Origin: Nemopilema nomurai
Taxonomy: Eukaryota; Cnidaria; Scyphozoa; Rhizostomeae; Rhizostomatidae
Length of the DNA: 64,000 nt
Direction of reading: 5' to 3'
Assembly: GCA_003864495.1 (NCBI GenBank)
Contig: ML133453.1
Span: 372,001-436,000, forward strand
Positions 1-33,021 of this stretch are shown here, in pieces. A program made the translations under genes and the position numbers. Below the pieces are notes generated by a model that was not told the origin of the DNA, made no database searches, and worked only from the letters and a program-made list of their open reading frames with translations. Positions within the stretch are counted from its first letter, which is position 1, and each line of letters starts with the position of its first letter.

Positions 1-3000
1 CTCACTGTCATGTCATGACTGCCACCAAATCAGGCTGCATTTATCATTGTTCTCATAGGTACCATACTCATTTAGCTTATTTCTCAGGATCTTGCCGTTC
101 CTTACAAAGGCCTCCATGAACGTCATTCTGACAGGTCAAGCCGTGTTACTTGTTTGCCAAAAAGTATAAGGAGGTTTAACTGTACAGCTAATAAGTGCAT
201 TTTAAACAGTTACTCGCGATTTTTCGGCGGCGAAACGTTAGCAAGGAGTCATATCTGGTCTCTATGCAAAGAAGAGCCCATATTGCCACGGCCTCAGTTT
301 CATGTTTTTCTAGCAACCAGCTCCTCCTATCCCTCAAGATGGTACTACTTATGAGAAGTGGTATCACATCAAGTTCTTTAGACATGTTTATACTGATTTA
401 ATGTAAATATGTATTAGGCATTATGTTAGTATGTTAAATAAGATTTTTTATGTAGTTTGGGTATTATGCGAACATTTTGATACTATGTTTAACTGTGTAT
501 ACGTAACTCAAAACCATTTTTATCGAAAACGTAAGACATCTTGAACTTGTAGTTAAAATTTTATTAGATTTTGTTTCCCAACATTTGAAGTTCAATAATA
601 TAAATATGCCATTGCAATCTTGAACTTGCTCCGCATGTTTTCTAGGTTGGTTTCTCGAACCAAAATTAAATTTTTCATATCCACTCAAGTCCATGTTCAT
701 GAGATAGGTGGCTCACCCTTTTAAACTGTGGGATGATATTAACCATAGTGATCGAATCCCCCACCCGAATAGCTATCCCACTGAAATGTCTGCTGTAAAG
801 GAGCACTTCTTCATTGCAGCTAATGTTTGTAAAGTAATGTAGTAGAGGCAGTAGTTGCTTATAGCATTTCTTACTTTTGCGTATCTGGGTGGCACAAAGT
901 GTTCATACTTATTTGTAACAAGGCCTAGAAAGCACATATCCTCTCGTATATTTGCACACGATAATGCACAAATGAAGTAATGCTGTATTTTGTAAAGCAA
1001 TTATGGAACAGACTGTCTCACACGGCCACTTTATTTAAAGATTCATGATACCAAATAAATTGTTACTACTGCCTTTTTTCTTGACTGGTCATATCAACCG
1101 AAAGAGCAAATGCTTGTGTTATCGACTCATTTAAGTCCTTTGGGAATTTCCCATGCGGATCATATTTTTGCCTAGATGTAAGTGCATTATGCAGAATGTA
1201 GTTATATTATTTATGTTCAAGACCTTGCCACGTGTCAAAGGGTTTGCTCGCCGAAAATAGAAGCTGACAGTAATGTGTGCATGTTAGAAAATGCATGCAT
1301 GCCTTTGCGGCCCTGTCAAAACTTAACCGCAATCCTATTGCCAATTATACTACTTAATAGGTCACTGGGAGCCGAGCAACTGCCGAATTTCTACAAGCGT
1401 AAATTTTTCAGTTGCGATGTCTCCAGCACCTACGCAGGGGAAATGCCTGAATTACTCCGCAAGGACAACACCAAAACAGTACTTATCAGATAACTTTGTG
1501 AGATTGGAATCGTCTTTATCAGCTTTTGAGCATCCCTAACGTTGGCACACCCCGTAGGACGAAGAAGTGCTTTGAGTATGGGAAAATGTTTCCGCCATTT
1601 TTTGCTACCGTGATATTATCTTTGAAGTGGCGATAATGCTTTTAATGTGTTTTGAATAATTTGAAAAAAATTAAGCACATTGCTTAGAAAGCCATTGAAT
1701 ACCATGGTTACATAATCCGAATTAAATTTATTTTTTGTAGTTTAAAGGATGACAAAATGTAATTGCAAAGAGGCGTTAGGCAAAGGCGGAAAATTACTTG
1801 GATACGTTTTGATGACATTTTACTACAGAGAATCGATTCAGTAATTCGATATATCATTTCATTGATGAATTCATTCTGAAGGCTTAATTCTACAGCCAAC
1901 GGTTGTTAATTCTTTCATTCTTTAAGCGGATAGTCTTTCTTCATGTCATCTTAAGCGTGACAATACAAGACGCTCCATGTTTAGCAACCAATATAAATTT
2001 CTAACGAACTTGTTTGCTTTTGTATTTAACAAAATACGCGATTCTTATAAAGGTGCAAAAGACGAAATTGTACTGCAAAGTAAACAGTCATTCTGCTTTG
2101 TAGGTTTTGCACAGTGTCTACTGGAGGTGCGTTGTGTTATTGGAAAGCAAGTATCAAGTTAAAGGTTGTTGAGAAAGAACCTGCTCCAAGGCAAAAAAGA
2201 CGTCTTGACTCAAAATGAAGTAAGAAGATCAGTTTTTGTTCTTCTAATTGAAAGATTGTGTACTATAAGGTGCTTCACAATGACACAGCTTGTAAAACCA
2301 AATGCACATATTCCCGCCACTGTTAATTGTCATTTTTATTCATCCAGTAATTTTGCTATTGCTCTTATAAGTGTCCGAGTCTGGGGCGACAAGAGAGGGC
2401 TGTTCTGGACAGCCAAGGCTAATGCTGCCTTTGTAGTTGCCTTCATTGCTTGGTAACGATAATTCGACCAGCATGCAGTCGCGAGGGTTGATATTTAAAC
2501 ATTGATGCATTGTCTCAACGTTATGCCAAATTTGTTCTTGGTAGTTTTCTTCTGCCTGCGAGATAATGAAATGCGTCATCCTTCCACAATGCTATCCTAA
2601 TGCTTTGAAGATTCGTGGTTGCTCAGCATTTTTTAGAGTTTTGCAGCTATGTACTTTGTGACACAAGATATGATTCCTATCAAATTAATTATACTTTTTG
2701 ACACAAAATAGGATTCCTATCTATTATATTATTATCAAATCTACCCATAATTTTCATTTTTATTCACTAAGGCAATAAAAATGGGAAACATTCAACCACT
2801 TGCCACTTTTAGGGATGCAGTGTAAAGAAATCTAGGAACATTCTGCACTCACTAAGGCGGCGGAGCACGTAGCGAATCTATAGAGAGCAGCATGATTTCT
2901 CCACTAGGTTATGCTTTGATTTTGTTTTCGTTAGCCCCCTACCTTTAAGCACTTACCCCATGAGGTTGTTTTCCAATTGGTATACAACTCTGTCTATGCC

Positions 3001-5174
3001 TGTTATAAATACAATTGGCGATTGCAGTGGAAAGGGGAAATAAACTGGATTCCATCGCGACAAATTGACCTGGGAACATTTTGAAATTATATAAAATTCT
3101 CTTTGCGGTGTGATAATAATTCTAGATTAATAAACGCAATTTCTCTTTGGATATAACAGGTGTTCCTATTCTGTGGCTAATTCTAGCCAAACACTATTTA
3201 AAGTTACGTTATTATCACGTTGCTCGTGGTTGCTTTCGAAGCTCACAACAATGAAATGCTTTGAAAGCAGGCGACACTTTCAAAATTCGCCAATCCGAAT
3301 CCATCGAAGATCGATAAATCATCTTATGTTTAAGTTATTAGATTTGAGACACAATTTATAAGCTAAGCCTTTCAGTTCTAATTTTGGATGATAAATACCA
3401 TACTTTGGTTTACATAGCGCTCTATTCCTATGGTTTTGCCTGGGGTTGTCTTCCTGGGGAAAATCACACCAAAACAGCTATATTGCATTTCAAGTTTAAA
3501 GACACACATCGTTGAGAATTTGCTTAAAAAAATTCTGTCAAATATAGTAGTTAATTTTTCCACAGTCATGGCTATGACATTTCAACTATTTGCGATTTCA
3601 CCAGTCCAACATTAGAATTTAAGCAAAATTTATTCAGGACGTCATTTTTCTGTTGCCTTGTTTTATCAATCTCCTAAATATAGTTCATGTGAGGCAATCA
3701 ACAGATTGTATTGCATAAAAGCATTATCAAGAATAAAACATTTATGCAATATGCAAATTCCATTGAGGGTGTTTCATTTATAGGTTTAACTCAAGCCTTA
3801 AACCGGATTGTCCAAAGTCGGCCTAGTTTGGCTATTGAGTTGGATTAAAGAGAGCCAATCTTATGTGTGATATTCTTCCGCGCGTGTCTTGTCACGTGAC
3901 AAGCACCATTCGGCCCTGTGGCAAAAAAACGTTTTCTAGAGCGTAATCAGCATTACTTAATTACTTACCTTTATTTTCACAGCAGAGCTTAGTCTACAGG
4001 TAATTTGAAGGAAAGCTTTCTAAACCTATATATGAAGATGCTGGAATACACGCTCTTTTCAATTTGAATAATGTTTTATTACTGCAAGCATCAAGAACTG
4101 AAAAGCCGGTTCCATCCATTTGCAGCCAATACTTGCATAGATTGTTTGTTATTTCGTGTTTATTGAGTAGTTTCCGCATATTCTATCTCGCCCCTCTCTC
4201 TATCAAGTGTTAAGGCCTATTGATGTGCAGTAAAAATTAAGGAACTTTTAAGGAACTTTTGGTACTAAAATCTGATGACTTGAGGTCTACCAATAAGGAA
4301 CTTTTGGAACTAGGCCTTGTGGTAGGTTTCTTATAAAAAAACGTGTAAAGGAGCCAATCATTTTGCACGTGGAAAATATTGCAGCGTTCATTTTCTAATT
4401 TAGTACTGTCGATTTGTCCGACCATGTTTCAAAGTTACTAGGCATCCACCGTCTATCGTAGATAACTGCGTCAGATCGATGAACATGGGAAAGATAAAAA
4501 GCCCAGATAATATCATTAAGGCAGTATATATGTCTTCATGTGTGAATGGAGAATGGACAATTAGATTTCAAAGGAAATTGGCCTGTTGTTCTGAAGGTGA
4601 TAAAATTGCCAGCACCGTTTAAGTAGCGAATTACGGGGAATACGTGTCTGGAAATGACGCCTAGGGTGTGAATTATTTGGTGCTTTCTGGTACGAGGACA
4701 GTTTCTTACTGCAAGGGGGTTATGTGCAGACAGCAGCCGATAAGTGTGCCCCATTAAATTTGCGATTTTGTTCACTTTTCCTATGTTGGCCATCGCAGTA
4801 AATGAAGTAGGGAAGAAACAAGGCTGAATAAGGGGCAGGTTGGTGAGGTCGGCTTGGCTGTTTTTGGTGCCCGGGTACAATAACTCTGACATGGTGAAGA
4901 TTGCAAAGGCCATCTTAAATTGGTTCAACTCTACTTGTCGATTGGATGTGGATTGCAGTCAAAATCCTACATAGTCTTCTTTTACTTACAGGACAAGATT
5001 GCTACTGCTAATTTGAATATTTGATGCTGGTTTGATGTAAATACGCCCCTCCCTAGTATCTCTCTCTCCACTCAAACCTGCCCCCGTGACATGCTCTTTA
5101 GCAGGTGTGAAAACTCTCAAATAGAAACAAAGGTGCGAACAAATCAAGTTGATTGTCACTGTCTGTCTTTGCAG
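1..5174. other. No supported gene; upstream flank or 5' intron of the EML gene
   Basis: AT-rich sequence with only short open frames and no domain I recognise. The first EML exon I can support starts in mid-codon at 5175, so at least one more 5' exon must exist, here or before the window, but I could not identify it. Small imperfect direct repeats occur near 2655-2735 (a roughly 30-bp unit around GATTCCTATC) and 4240-4310 (AAGGAACTTTT). The longest open frame, 4536-4928 on the - strand, resembles nothing I know. Confidence 0.5.
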
Positions 5175-24292
<19,118 letters not shown>

Positions 24293-26674
24293 AGACGTCG
24301 ATGTTTTGTTCCAAGTCACCAAGTGAACTCACCCGTGCATTAGTTCTCTTCTATAGAGTAGGCCAGTCCAACATGGAGTGGCGATAAAGACACCAAGCAC
24401 GCTCGCAGGATAGAAAAAGGGTTGTTTACATTTTGTAGTCGTAGCATCATCATAGAGTTTCAACTTAGATCTTTGTAGATGTTAATTTTGTAAAATGATG
24501 TTTTGAAACTCTTAGGCCTCTGTACAGGTCATCACGCGCACTTTTGTCTCTCATCGGTGTTCTTGACCGTCATGCCATTCCAATTCATTTTGATACAACT
24601 CAAGCCATGAAACCACTTATTGACCAAGAAATGCTTCTGAAAGTTCATAAAATATCGATAAACTGAAGGACAGTTCGACTGCTCTTAAAAGTTTACTGGC
24701 ATCGGTAGGATATTGGGATGGATAGAATAAGTAGGCTAAAGGGTATAAGTGGATCCTTAATGATGAAGATTTAATTTTTTCTGAAGATCAACAATTTTGA
24801 TTCTCAAGGCTGATAACTGTACCTCAAAGGCAATAATGGCTTTGCAAAACGATTAGAATGGAGTGTCTTGTAAGCAAATTTTAATGTTATTTTGTAGGTA
24901 CGTAGATGCATGAAAATTTAAGTGAGATAAATGGCAGTGTTCTAGTGTTTTGGTCAGCATTTTTTCTAGTTTATTGTTAAAGAGGTTACAAAATGAAAAT
25001 TGTGTGCCCTTTTATGCCGTTCCACTATGAAAGCCGTGGGTGAAGTCAAAGAGGTTTGAATGCAGAATGGCTGTATTTGAAATACTTTAAACCGGCTATA
25101 AAATGACTGTAAACCGATTTAAGCGATTGATGATAAACAAACACATAGAAGGCAATAAGAGTACTGGAGCCCATGAACTGTTACGTAATTATTTGATTAT
25201 AAAGATAACATATGTTGTGTTGATCAGTGAAAATTGAGAATGCATCCTATACACCTGTCCATTTAACGTCATTATTTTTGTAAACAGGGCAAGCTCTAAG
25301 CAACAGTGAGTTTTGGAGTGATTCATCTGAAGAGAGCATCATTTTTAACTGAAATGTGCCGTAGCAAGATATTTTTACTTTCAACTGAATTGTTGACCCC
25401 AAATGTGCAGCTTGAGTTCATTTTCAAGAACTTAAGGATTCACGCCTGTATGTACTTTGTGCATCGAGCCATAGCAATGAAGTTTCTGTCACCCGTTCCT
25501 TTGGGAAAAGTAGCCTTCAATCTCTCAATGAGTAGTCAGTCATTTGTAGCGGCTGGCTATTTTCGACTTCGGTGGCCAAGTTTATCATGATTCTTTGTCG
25601 CGTTCTACTATTTCGCCACAAATGCCAACTTGGTGACTACAAAGATGTGAGTACGTTTTTCTCGGTTTCAACTTATCACTGGCTAACACGGCTCTGCTTT
25701 TTTCTTTGCTACTATGTAAGGTGCCTGCAACCTACCTATTGCTCGTTCTAGTGGTTTAGAAACACTATATATTCAAATTAGCATCACAACCCAAGTCAGT
25801 TCTGAATATTAAAATGAATTGCGACTAGTCAATTGCAAAAAGTAAAATATTAAAAGTATTCAAAATTCAATAAGAAGCAAATGGAACTTCCCCATGGATA
25901 AGGTAGGCAGCTACATTAAATATTCACACCGAGTTTACCCCGCATGAGCGCGTGTTCCACTATATGAGTGTGTGAGTGAGCGTAAACCATGTGCCTATTG
26001 GTTCATTGCGATGATCTGACTTGAAAAGCAAAGCCTTTTTCCCCAAAAACTTTGAGCTCAACGTGTTTATGTTTCTATTTTGCATCGAAATTGTTCCTTT
26101 TCTGCAATTTATGAAGCTGAAGGTGTTATACTTCTGACCATATAGTTTCTATTATTATTTTGCCTCTCCTTGTCTTCATTACGAAAGGGAATAGCATGCA
26201 GTACTAAGCCTATTTCAAATGACTGAATTTTCCCATCGCCTCCAACAATGTTGAAGCTTGTAGGCTTCATTTGAAAGCCAATTTTGTGTATATAAAGTCC
26301 TGAAAATGGAATACCGCAAGAAATCAAGAAACTAGTCTACATTTGAATCCTAACAATATTGCCCAGACCCAATAATTTTGTTTACGTTGCATCGTTTTGC
26401 ATTCACTATTTAATACGTTCAAACTCTCCTTTTTATGGACACCTCATTCAACTTTTAGAGCATGATTAAAAAATTTGCATTTATTCTTCCAAACAGCTTT
26501 CAATAAAGAGAAGATTCGTTTGAATGTAGTCAAAAAACAAGCATTCTTAAAAGGCTGATTTATAATAGGGCTATGATTTATAAGGCTAATCATAACAGTA
26601 CAATCAAAGATAAATAAAATTAAGGATCAACAACGTAGATTAAAATTCAACAACATAGATTTCAAACGAGACAG
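24293..26674. other. EML 3' flank, unit 1, long form
   Basis: EML 3' untranslated and intergenic sequence up to the next nested gene. It contains the roughly 1-kb segment (about 25150-26180) that units 2 and 5 lack. A short open frame at 25306-25590 is not conserved in frame in units 3 and 4, so I treat it as noncoding. Confidence 0.55.
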
Positions 26675-29377
26675 TTAGAGGCTGTAGGTTTTGCGTGCTG
26701 CTTTTCTCTTTGTCAAAACCTCATGTAACACTTCAGCAACTGTCTTCCGTTGTCGTCCAAAACTACGCGCTTCTGTTGTAATTTTGAGACGCCCTTAGGT
26801 CCCTCTGTTTCTTTTCTGGAAAACATAAGGCTTTCTTTCCTCGCCAACCGTTTCGACAGTTCTATCTATGTTAGCCTCGTCGAATTCACTCTCTTGGCCA
26901 TTTTGTCCGTGTAACATCCTTCGTTTCAGCTCATGAGAACTTCCTGGCTCTGTTATTGATTTATCATTAGTCGAACCTTCATATGATTGCCTTCTCGAAA
27001 CCTCCGCAAAGTCTTCATCGTCTTTTTTCAAGTCAGCCCGGATCTTTGCATCTAGTTCGTTTAATTCAATATCATCATCTTCATTTGCCCCCTCACTTTT
27101 AGCATATTTGCTGGCATTTGTGTGAAGCTCTTCATCTCCTTTTTCTCCGGTCTTTCTCGCTGCTTTCTCTACTCTGTTGCTTGACTCTCCGTCTTTCTGC
27201 TGGTCTTCGTTCTTTTTCAATAGTGCATCCTGATTTTTCTTCCATTCCAACCAGCTCAAGTAGGAATTGCAAGTATCTCTGTTTTCATTTCCTTCTTGAC
27301 AACTTTTCATGAATTCAGAGGCACTGCTGTCTTCTTGGCCATTTTCCTTTCCATCAGTATCTACTTTTGTGTCATCAATGTTTCGTGTCAGCCGAGCCCC
27401 TTCGCCTTCCGCTTGCTTCTCTTTCATGAGATTGTAGAAGGAATCACATACCTCGATGCTCTCTGTTCCGTCTTCACAGGCCTTTTTAAACTCATCCACT
27501 TCTTCACTGCTTTCAAAATCAACTTTGTCGCTCTCTTTTTCTTCTGGTTAATATCGCTTCGTTTCGAGCGAAGATGGTTGTTTTCCTCATTTTTCTCTCG
27601 AATGAGACTAAAAAACGAGTCACATACATCCTTGCTCTCTCTTCCCTCTTCGCAAGCCTTTTTGAAGGCTTCCATCTCCGTGTCAGACTCAATATTATTG
27701 GTACTTTGTCTTTTGGAACGAGGGTGAGATTTGTCGGAAGAGGACTTTTCAAGTGCACTCTGGTGAGCTTGTTTCCATTCTAGCCATTTGTTGTAGGAGT
27801 CACAAGTTGCCTTGTCTTCGTTCCCATTGTCACACTCTGTCTTGAAGTCGTCTTCATCTGATTGCTGCTTACCATTTTCTGTGCCAGCTTCTCTCTTTGT
27901 ACGCGAATTTGAGTTGTCGGAAGAGGACTTTTCAAGTGCACTCTGGTGAGCTTGTTTCCATTCTAGCCATTTGTTGTAGGAGTCACAAGTTGCCTTGTCT
28001 TCGTTCCCATTGTCACACTCTGTCTTGAAGTCGTCTTCATCAGATTGCTTGTGACCATTTTCTGTGCCAGATTCTCTCTTTGTACGCGAATTTGAGTTGT
28101 CGGAAGAGGACTTTTCAAGTGCACTCTGGTGAGCTTGTTTCCATTCTAGCCATTTGTTGTAGGAGTCACAAGTTGCCTTGTCTTCGTTCCCATTGTCACA
28201 CTCTGTCTTGAAGTCGTCTTCATCAGATTGCTTGTGACCATTTTCTGTGCCAGATTCTCTTTTTGTGCGCGAATTTGAGTTGTCGGAAGAGGACTTTTCA
28301 AGTGCACTCTGGTGAGCTTGTTTCCATTCTAGCCATTTGTTGTAGGAGTCACAAGTTGCCTTGTCTTCGTTCCCATTGTCACACTCTGTCTTGAAGTCGT
28401 CTTCATCAGATTGCTTGTGACCATTTTCTGTGCCAGATTCTCTTTTGTGCGCGAATTTGAGTTGTCGGAAGAGGACTTTTCAAGTGCACTCTGGTGAGCT
28501 TGTTTCCATTCTAGCCATTTGTTGTAGGAGTCACAAGTTGCCTTGTCTTCGTTCCCATTGTCACACTCTGTCTTGAAGTTTTTTTCATCTGATTGCTGCT
28601 GACCATTTTCTGTGCCAGCTTGTCTCTTGGTGCGAGGGTTAGAACTTTTCAAGTGGAAAAGCCCTTCAGCTAGCTTTTGCTTGAGCTTTATCAGGTTGTT
28701 GTCCCTTGAGATCTTGTCAAGTATTGCTGTTGCCATCTGCTGCAATGTTCTTACCTCTTCTTGAATGTTTGTCGGTACAACTTCTTTTACAGAGTTCTGC
28801 TTTTGAATATCGCCATCTCCAATTTGATCTGTTTTAGGAATGTAGATGCGATTTGTTTAAAGGTGCATTTGAATATAATTTCTTTTACTGAGTTTATTAA
28901 AACTATTAATTATTTCCCTTCTTTGAAGAAAATTGATGAAAGTTGTTGGTTGACAAGTAACGAACAGATATAGTACAAGAAATACCTGCAGAAGGTAGAT
29001 TGCTTGGCTTTGGAAGGTCAGCTTCATTGTAGATAGGAGTTGTTTGAAGGGTCGGAGCATCAGCCTGTAACATGTAAAATGAACTACACTTTCCTATAAA
29101 CTTTGAAAATGCAAAATTCATTTTAAGGTCGGAATAATAGCAGTTCGGCGAAACATTTTACGAGATTGTCATCCAAATTTGAGGCCATTAGGCTTGGGTC
29201 TATTCATAAAGTTGACTTTAAGTTTGCGAAAAGTAGACTTCAAGTTCATTCTTACAGTTGAATTTAAGTTCACGAATAGTAGCCGACTTACCGGAATCGG
29301 TTTTGCGTAGTCCGTCCGCCTCCATCCGGTCCTGCTCCAAACAGGCAGAAATAGAAAACCAAAGTTATTACGATCAT
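26675..29377 (-). pseudogene. Nested gene, unit 2: damaged multi-peptide precursor copy (5 repeats)
   Basis: Same three-exon layout: exon 1 29292-29377, exon 2 28986-29064, exon 3 26675-28828. Exon 1 is 86 bp instead of 90: four bases (AACG on the + strand) are missing near 29308, which shifts the frame just after the signal peptide. This is not a homopolymer slip, so it is a better candidate for real damage than the single-base losses. The promoter region also lacks eight bases that remove one CCAAT box. Exon 3 has only five 183-bp repeats and several small frameshifts; its longest open stretch is 26795-27499, covering the diverged modules and part of the tail. The tail type is RKTYSL, shared with units 4 and 5. 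It is probably a pseudogene unless the indels are errors. Confidence 0.65.
27735..28630 (-). repeat. 183-bp coding repeat array, unit 2 (5 copies)
   Basis: Five copies near 27781, 27965, 28147, 28331 and 28514. This is the smallest array of the six paralogues. Confidence 0.92.
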
Positions 29378-29821
29378 GATTATCGTAAGAACTTCACTTG
29401 GAATATCACAGAAAGTTACACTTTCAAAACACTAGCAAAATATGGGCATCCGCTAGTGTCAACAAATAAAAATTTGTGGCGTTGATTGCATATGCAACTG
29501 CATAAATGGCGCGACCCACTCATAATCTTACGTCACATAGAAGAAGGCATATTTGGGCGCCACTTGAACTTCCTGCAGCCCCATGATTGGTTGCCCGAAT
29601 CAGAAGGGCTGGTGAAAGTAAAGTTATCTTTAGCGAAGAAAACATGCACGAGCTTATGTTTAAGATTAAATATTAAAAGAATGGTCCTTTACTCTTTGAT
29701 GTTTTCAACTTCTCTTGCATTATCCCAGCAATTTAAGGAACGTGCTAAGAGTCTAATATTTGCAGTATTTCGTGTTCTCGTGAACTCATTGCTCCCTTAT
29801 GATAACTAAATATTTTCGTAG

Positions 29822-32800
29822 ATGGTAAATATCTGGCAGTTGGATCACACGACAACTTCATTTACGTTTACAATGTTTCTGATGACGGCAGGACGTACAA
29901 AAAGAGCGGAAAGTTGAGTGTAAGTGGAAATTATATTCAATCGCAACTCCTTGCTTTTTAAAGAGATTGAGATGAGACAAGAAGGTCAATACACATCAAA
30001 ATAAAAGTTGGTTGTAAAGCTGGAATACGTCATACCATAGCTCTTGGTGCTCTATTGATTAGAAATCGTTCGGAATTTTGGTTTCGAAAGCTTTCTGTAG
30101 CATCTAGGATTTTCAAGTAGATTATTGTTTTATGTTCATTCTGAGGGGAGGATTGCTGCTCAGTTTTTTTATCGTCTCCTCAGTGAAGAAATTGCTCAGC
30201 CGTTTGTCACAGAACACCCAGTGGCTGCTAGTAATGAGATGAATTTTCAAAAGAGACGTTTCTTCTGATTCTAAAGCCATTCCCAACCGTTATGTTTTGC
30301 ATTTGGTTGTCGGAAATTAATCACTTGATGAAGTTGCATCCTCTTTCTAAGAATATCACAGGCCTTATCAAGAAAACCTCAGTGTTGGTGGGCCAAAGGC
30401 TTTGTTATTGATGATTTCTTCAACTACATTTTGGTCTGTTCAGGGTCACTCAAGTTTTGTCACTCATTTGGACTGGTCTAAAGACAGCCAGTACATGCAG
30501 AGCAATTCTGGAGACTACGAAATTCTCTACTGTGAGTATGTGACACTGCTTCAGAGTGACGTTATCCAACCTTTCTCCTACATTTCAATGATTTAATCAT
30601 TGTGGAAAAAGAGCTCCTACCTGGTCTCATTATTGTGCAGAATGATCTAGAACTAGAGTGCAAATGATATGTAAATTTGATTGTGCAATGGACTGATGCA
30701 AGTCGGTTCTAACTTTTGCTTTGCAAATCAGACTCTCTCCCGTCGGTCTTTGTTCGTAGATTTCGTTTCAGCTTCTAGATTCGAACTAAAGTTAGCGGGA
30801 TGTCACCTTGTTTGGTATTTTTCTTTAGGGCACGCCCCTTCATGTCGGCAGATTGTTTCTGCTGCGTCGATGAAGGACACAGAATGGGAGACATGGACTT
30901 GTGTACTTGGGTTTCCAGTAATAGGTAAGAAGCTTGTTTCTCTTCATCAGTAATTGGCAATATATGTACCATTTAATCACTTAGGGTTTAGAAGAATTTA
31001 GAAATGCAGCTGAAACAAAGGCATTTTAACAAGGAATATGCTATCAGTATACATTAAAAGCACTGATTGAACGATGGAAAAATGGTGATTCAGGATTGCA
31101 TGGTATGATGTCATTTAAGGTTACGGTAAACGTTTTCAACACGTTTTTCCTTCCTAAAGGCCAAACTGTTCAAGGAATCTGGGTAAACTATGTATCATTC
31201 GATGCACAAGATTATGGTGTATCTAGCCAGATCAAAATTATTGGCAAATAATGTTAAATGTTATTTTCCATGCGAATTTATTGCTCAAAAAGTGTACCAC
31301 CTTCAAAAGCTATTTTGTACCCTTGCAGATCATAAGCTACCAAAGGTGTCTCAGATTTTTTAAATTTATTCTCTTCTTGAAACTATAATTGATAAAAAAT
31401 TGGCAAAAATATTTTTCCACCCTCCCGCAGCTGTATTTGGGTATTAAAGACGGACCAGAGCAAATGAAAAAAATTCCAGACATTATTTGCTTGCCCAACA
31501 TCTGCCCTGGCCGTGTGCAAATTTTCGAGCCATTCGATTGGTTCCTTGGGTACAAGATAGCTTTTTCGTACCTGTATGTAAAGGAATTTTGAGTCCGGAG
31601 AAAACGGGAATTTACTGATCGCACTTGCAAGATACACATCGGGATCATGTTACCAACAATGTAATCCGGGTCAAGTAGTTTAGGCTTTAAGATCAATTAG
31701 CGTCTTTAAATAAGCACAACAACCCATGGATGTGCAATACTCTCACACAAACCACAGGAAGTAGAACAAGGATAATCGGCTTAACAGGTCGAGGGATTTG
31801 AAAACCGCTGCTAGAAACTTTGATAAGGAAATTATGGAAACCTTCGTTTAAACGGGATTTTCTCCATTTTCAAAACTTCTTCTAGCTTCAAACATGGTAT
31901 CATTATGTACCTTATTAATTCAGCTATCAGAATGTGAAGCAATCGAAAAATGGATGTTTTCGTCCTGAAAATGTTTACCGTAACCTTAACGTATGAAGAA
32001 CCCTAGTTTTCTTACCTTGCATCAAAATTTAGTTTTGTTAACATGCCTTTGCTACATAGCCCTTTTTACTTAAGACTATAGCATGAATTTTCTCCCCAAC
32101 GCTTTTAATGTATTTACTGAAGTGCTCTTTCCTGTTACACTCTTGTTACACTGAAGGTCGCCCGTGATTCAAAAAGGGACTGATTTTCTGGACAAAAAAT
32201 GCTTCTTTTTTCTCTCAATATGATGAAGCTCTCATTTTTGCTGTCTTTTTACTGATCTTTAAACTCAAAATGGTTCGCACTTTGTGATAACTGTGTCTTT
32301 AAAAGGAATCTGGCCGGAGGGTGCTGATGGGACGACATCAACGCTTGTTGCCGATCAAACAACCAGGAATATGTCGTTACTGGAGATGACTTTGGACAAG
32401 TGAACTTCTTTAACTTCCCTTCAACCAAGCCAAAGGTAGGAGCGTGATATGAAGACTCTTTTGCCACAATTTTACAAAGGATTCATGCCAACTGCTAAGT
32501 TTCGGAGGGGTCAGAATCTATGGTTGTTGAAAATAGTGCGAATTATTTATTGCATTTCATGGTAGTACTGATCATGTAGCGAGTTCCGTGATAACGCGAT
32601 TGCACATTTACATTATATTTCTCATATAAGCCTGACTTACAAGGTCTGAAATTCCAATAATACGGAACTTTGGTGTCCTAAAATAAATGGTGAATGGATA
32701 TTGCGAAGGCGGCACAATATTAGATGATCCATCATTCAAATACTCGGAAACCGATTTCTATGAAGAATGAAATAGCGAATTTATTTCATATAGACATTTA

Positions 32801-33021
32801 AAACAAATAAACTAGCATGGAAGTTACCTTATAGTGACGAACCTTCTTCACACTGATATCTATGCAACAACAACAACTTTCTTTTCGTCGTATAGGCTGA
32901 TTGTCAACGCTGTGTCGGACATAGCTCGCACGTGACATGTGTTCGATTCATGAACGATGACAGCAGAATGATCTCTGTTGGAGGCAAAGACTGTTCTGTG
33001 ATGCAGTGGAGAATATCCTGA
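29822..33021 (+). pseudogene. EML C-terminal exons, copy 2 (headless, frame-broken)
   Basis: Exons 29822-29919, 30444-30531, 30829-30924, 32306-32435 and 32896-33021, with splice sites matching copy 1. The fourth exon is 130 bp: one G is missing from GGGACGGACATC near 32335, giving an early stop. There is no HELP motif or upstream EML exon in this unit, so on its own it could give only a propeller fragment. It could contribute to EML only if the primary transcript runs past copy 1 and splices to it. Confidence 0.75.
31115..31989. mobile_element. TTAA-flanked MITE-like element, copy 2
   Basis: Same element and insertion site as in unit 1. TTAA lies at 31115-31118 and 31986-31989; the 3' inverted repeat has one substitution (GAAAATGTTTACC). 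The interior is shorter (867 bp). Confidence 0.72.

Noticed and set aside
56..150. Possible exon between a CTCAG acceptor and a CAGGTCAAG donor
   Set aside because: A short open stretch with no recognisable product and no partner exon; not supportable.
1182..1493. 103-codon + strand open frame, cysteine-containing
   Set aside because: No signal peptide, family motif or supporting context that I can see; it could be chance.
4536..4928. 130-codon - strand open frame
   Set aside because: No recognisable domain, no splice or promoter context; length alone is weak support.
25306..25590. 94-codon + strand frame in the EML 3' flank, similar sequence in units 3 and 4
   Set aside because: The frame is broken by indels in unit 3 and the region is wholly missing in units 2 and 5, so coding selection is not apparent.
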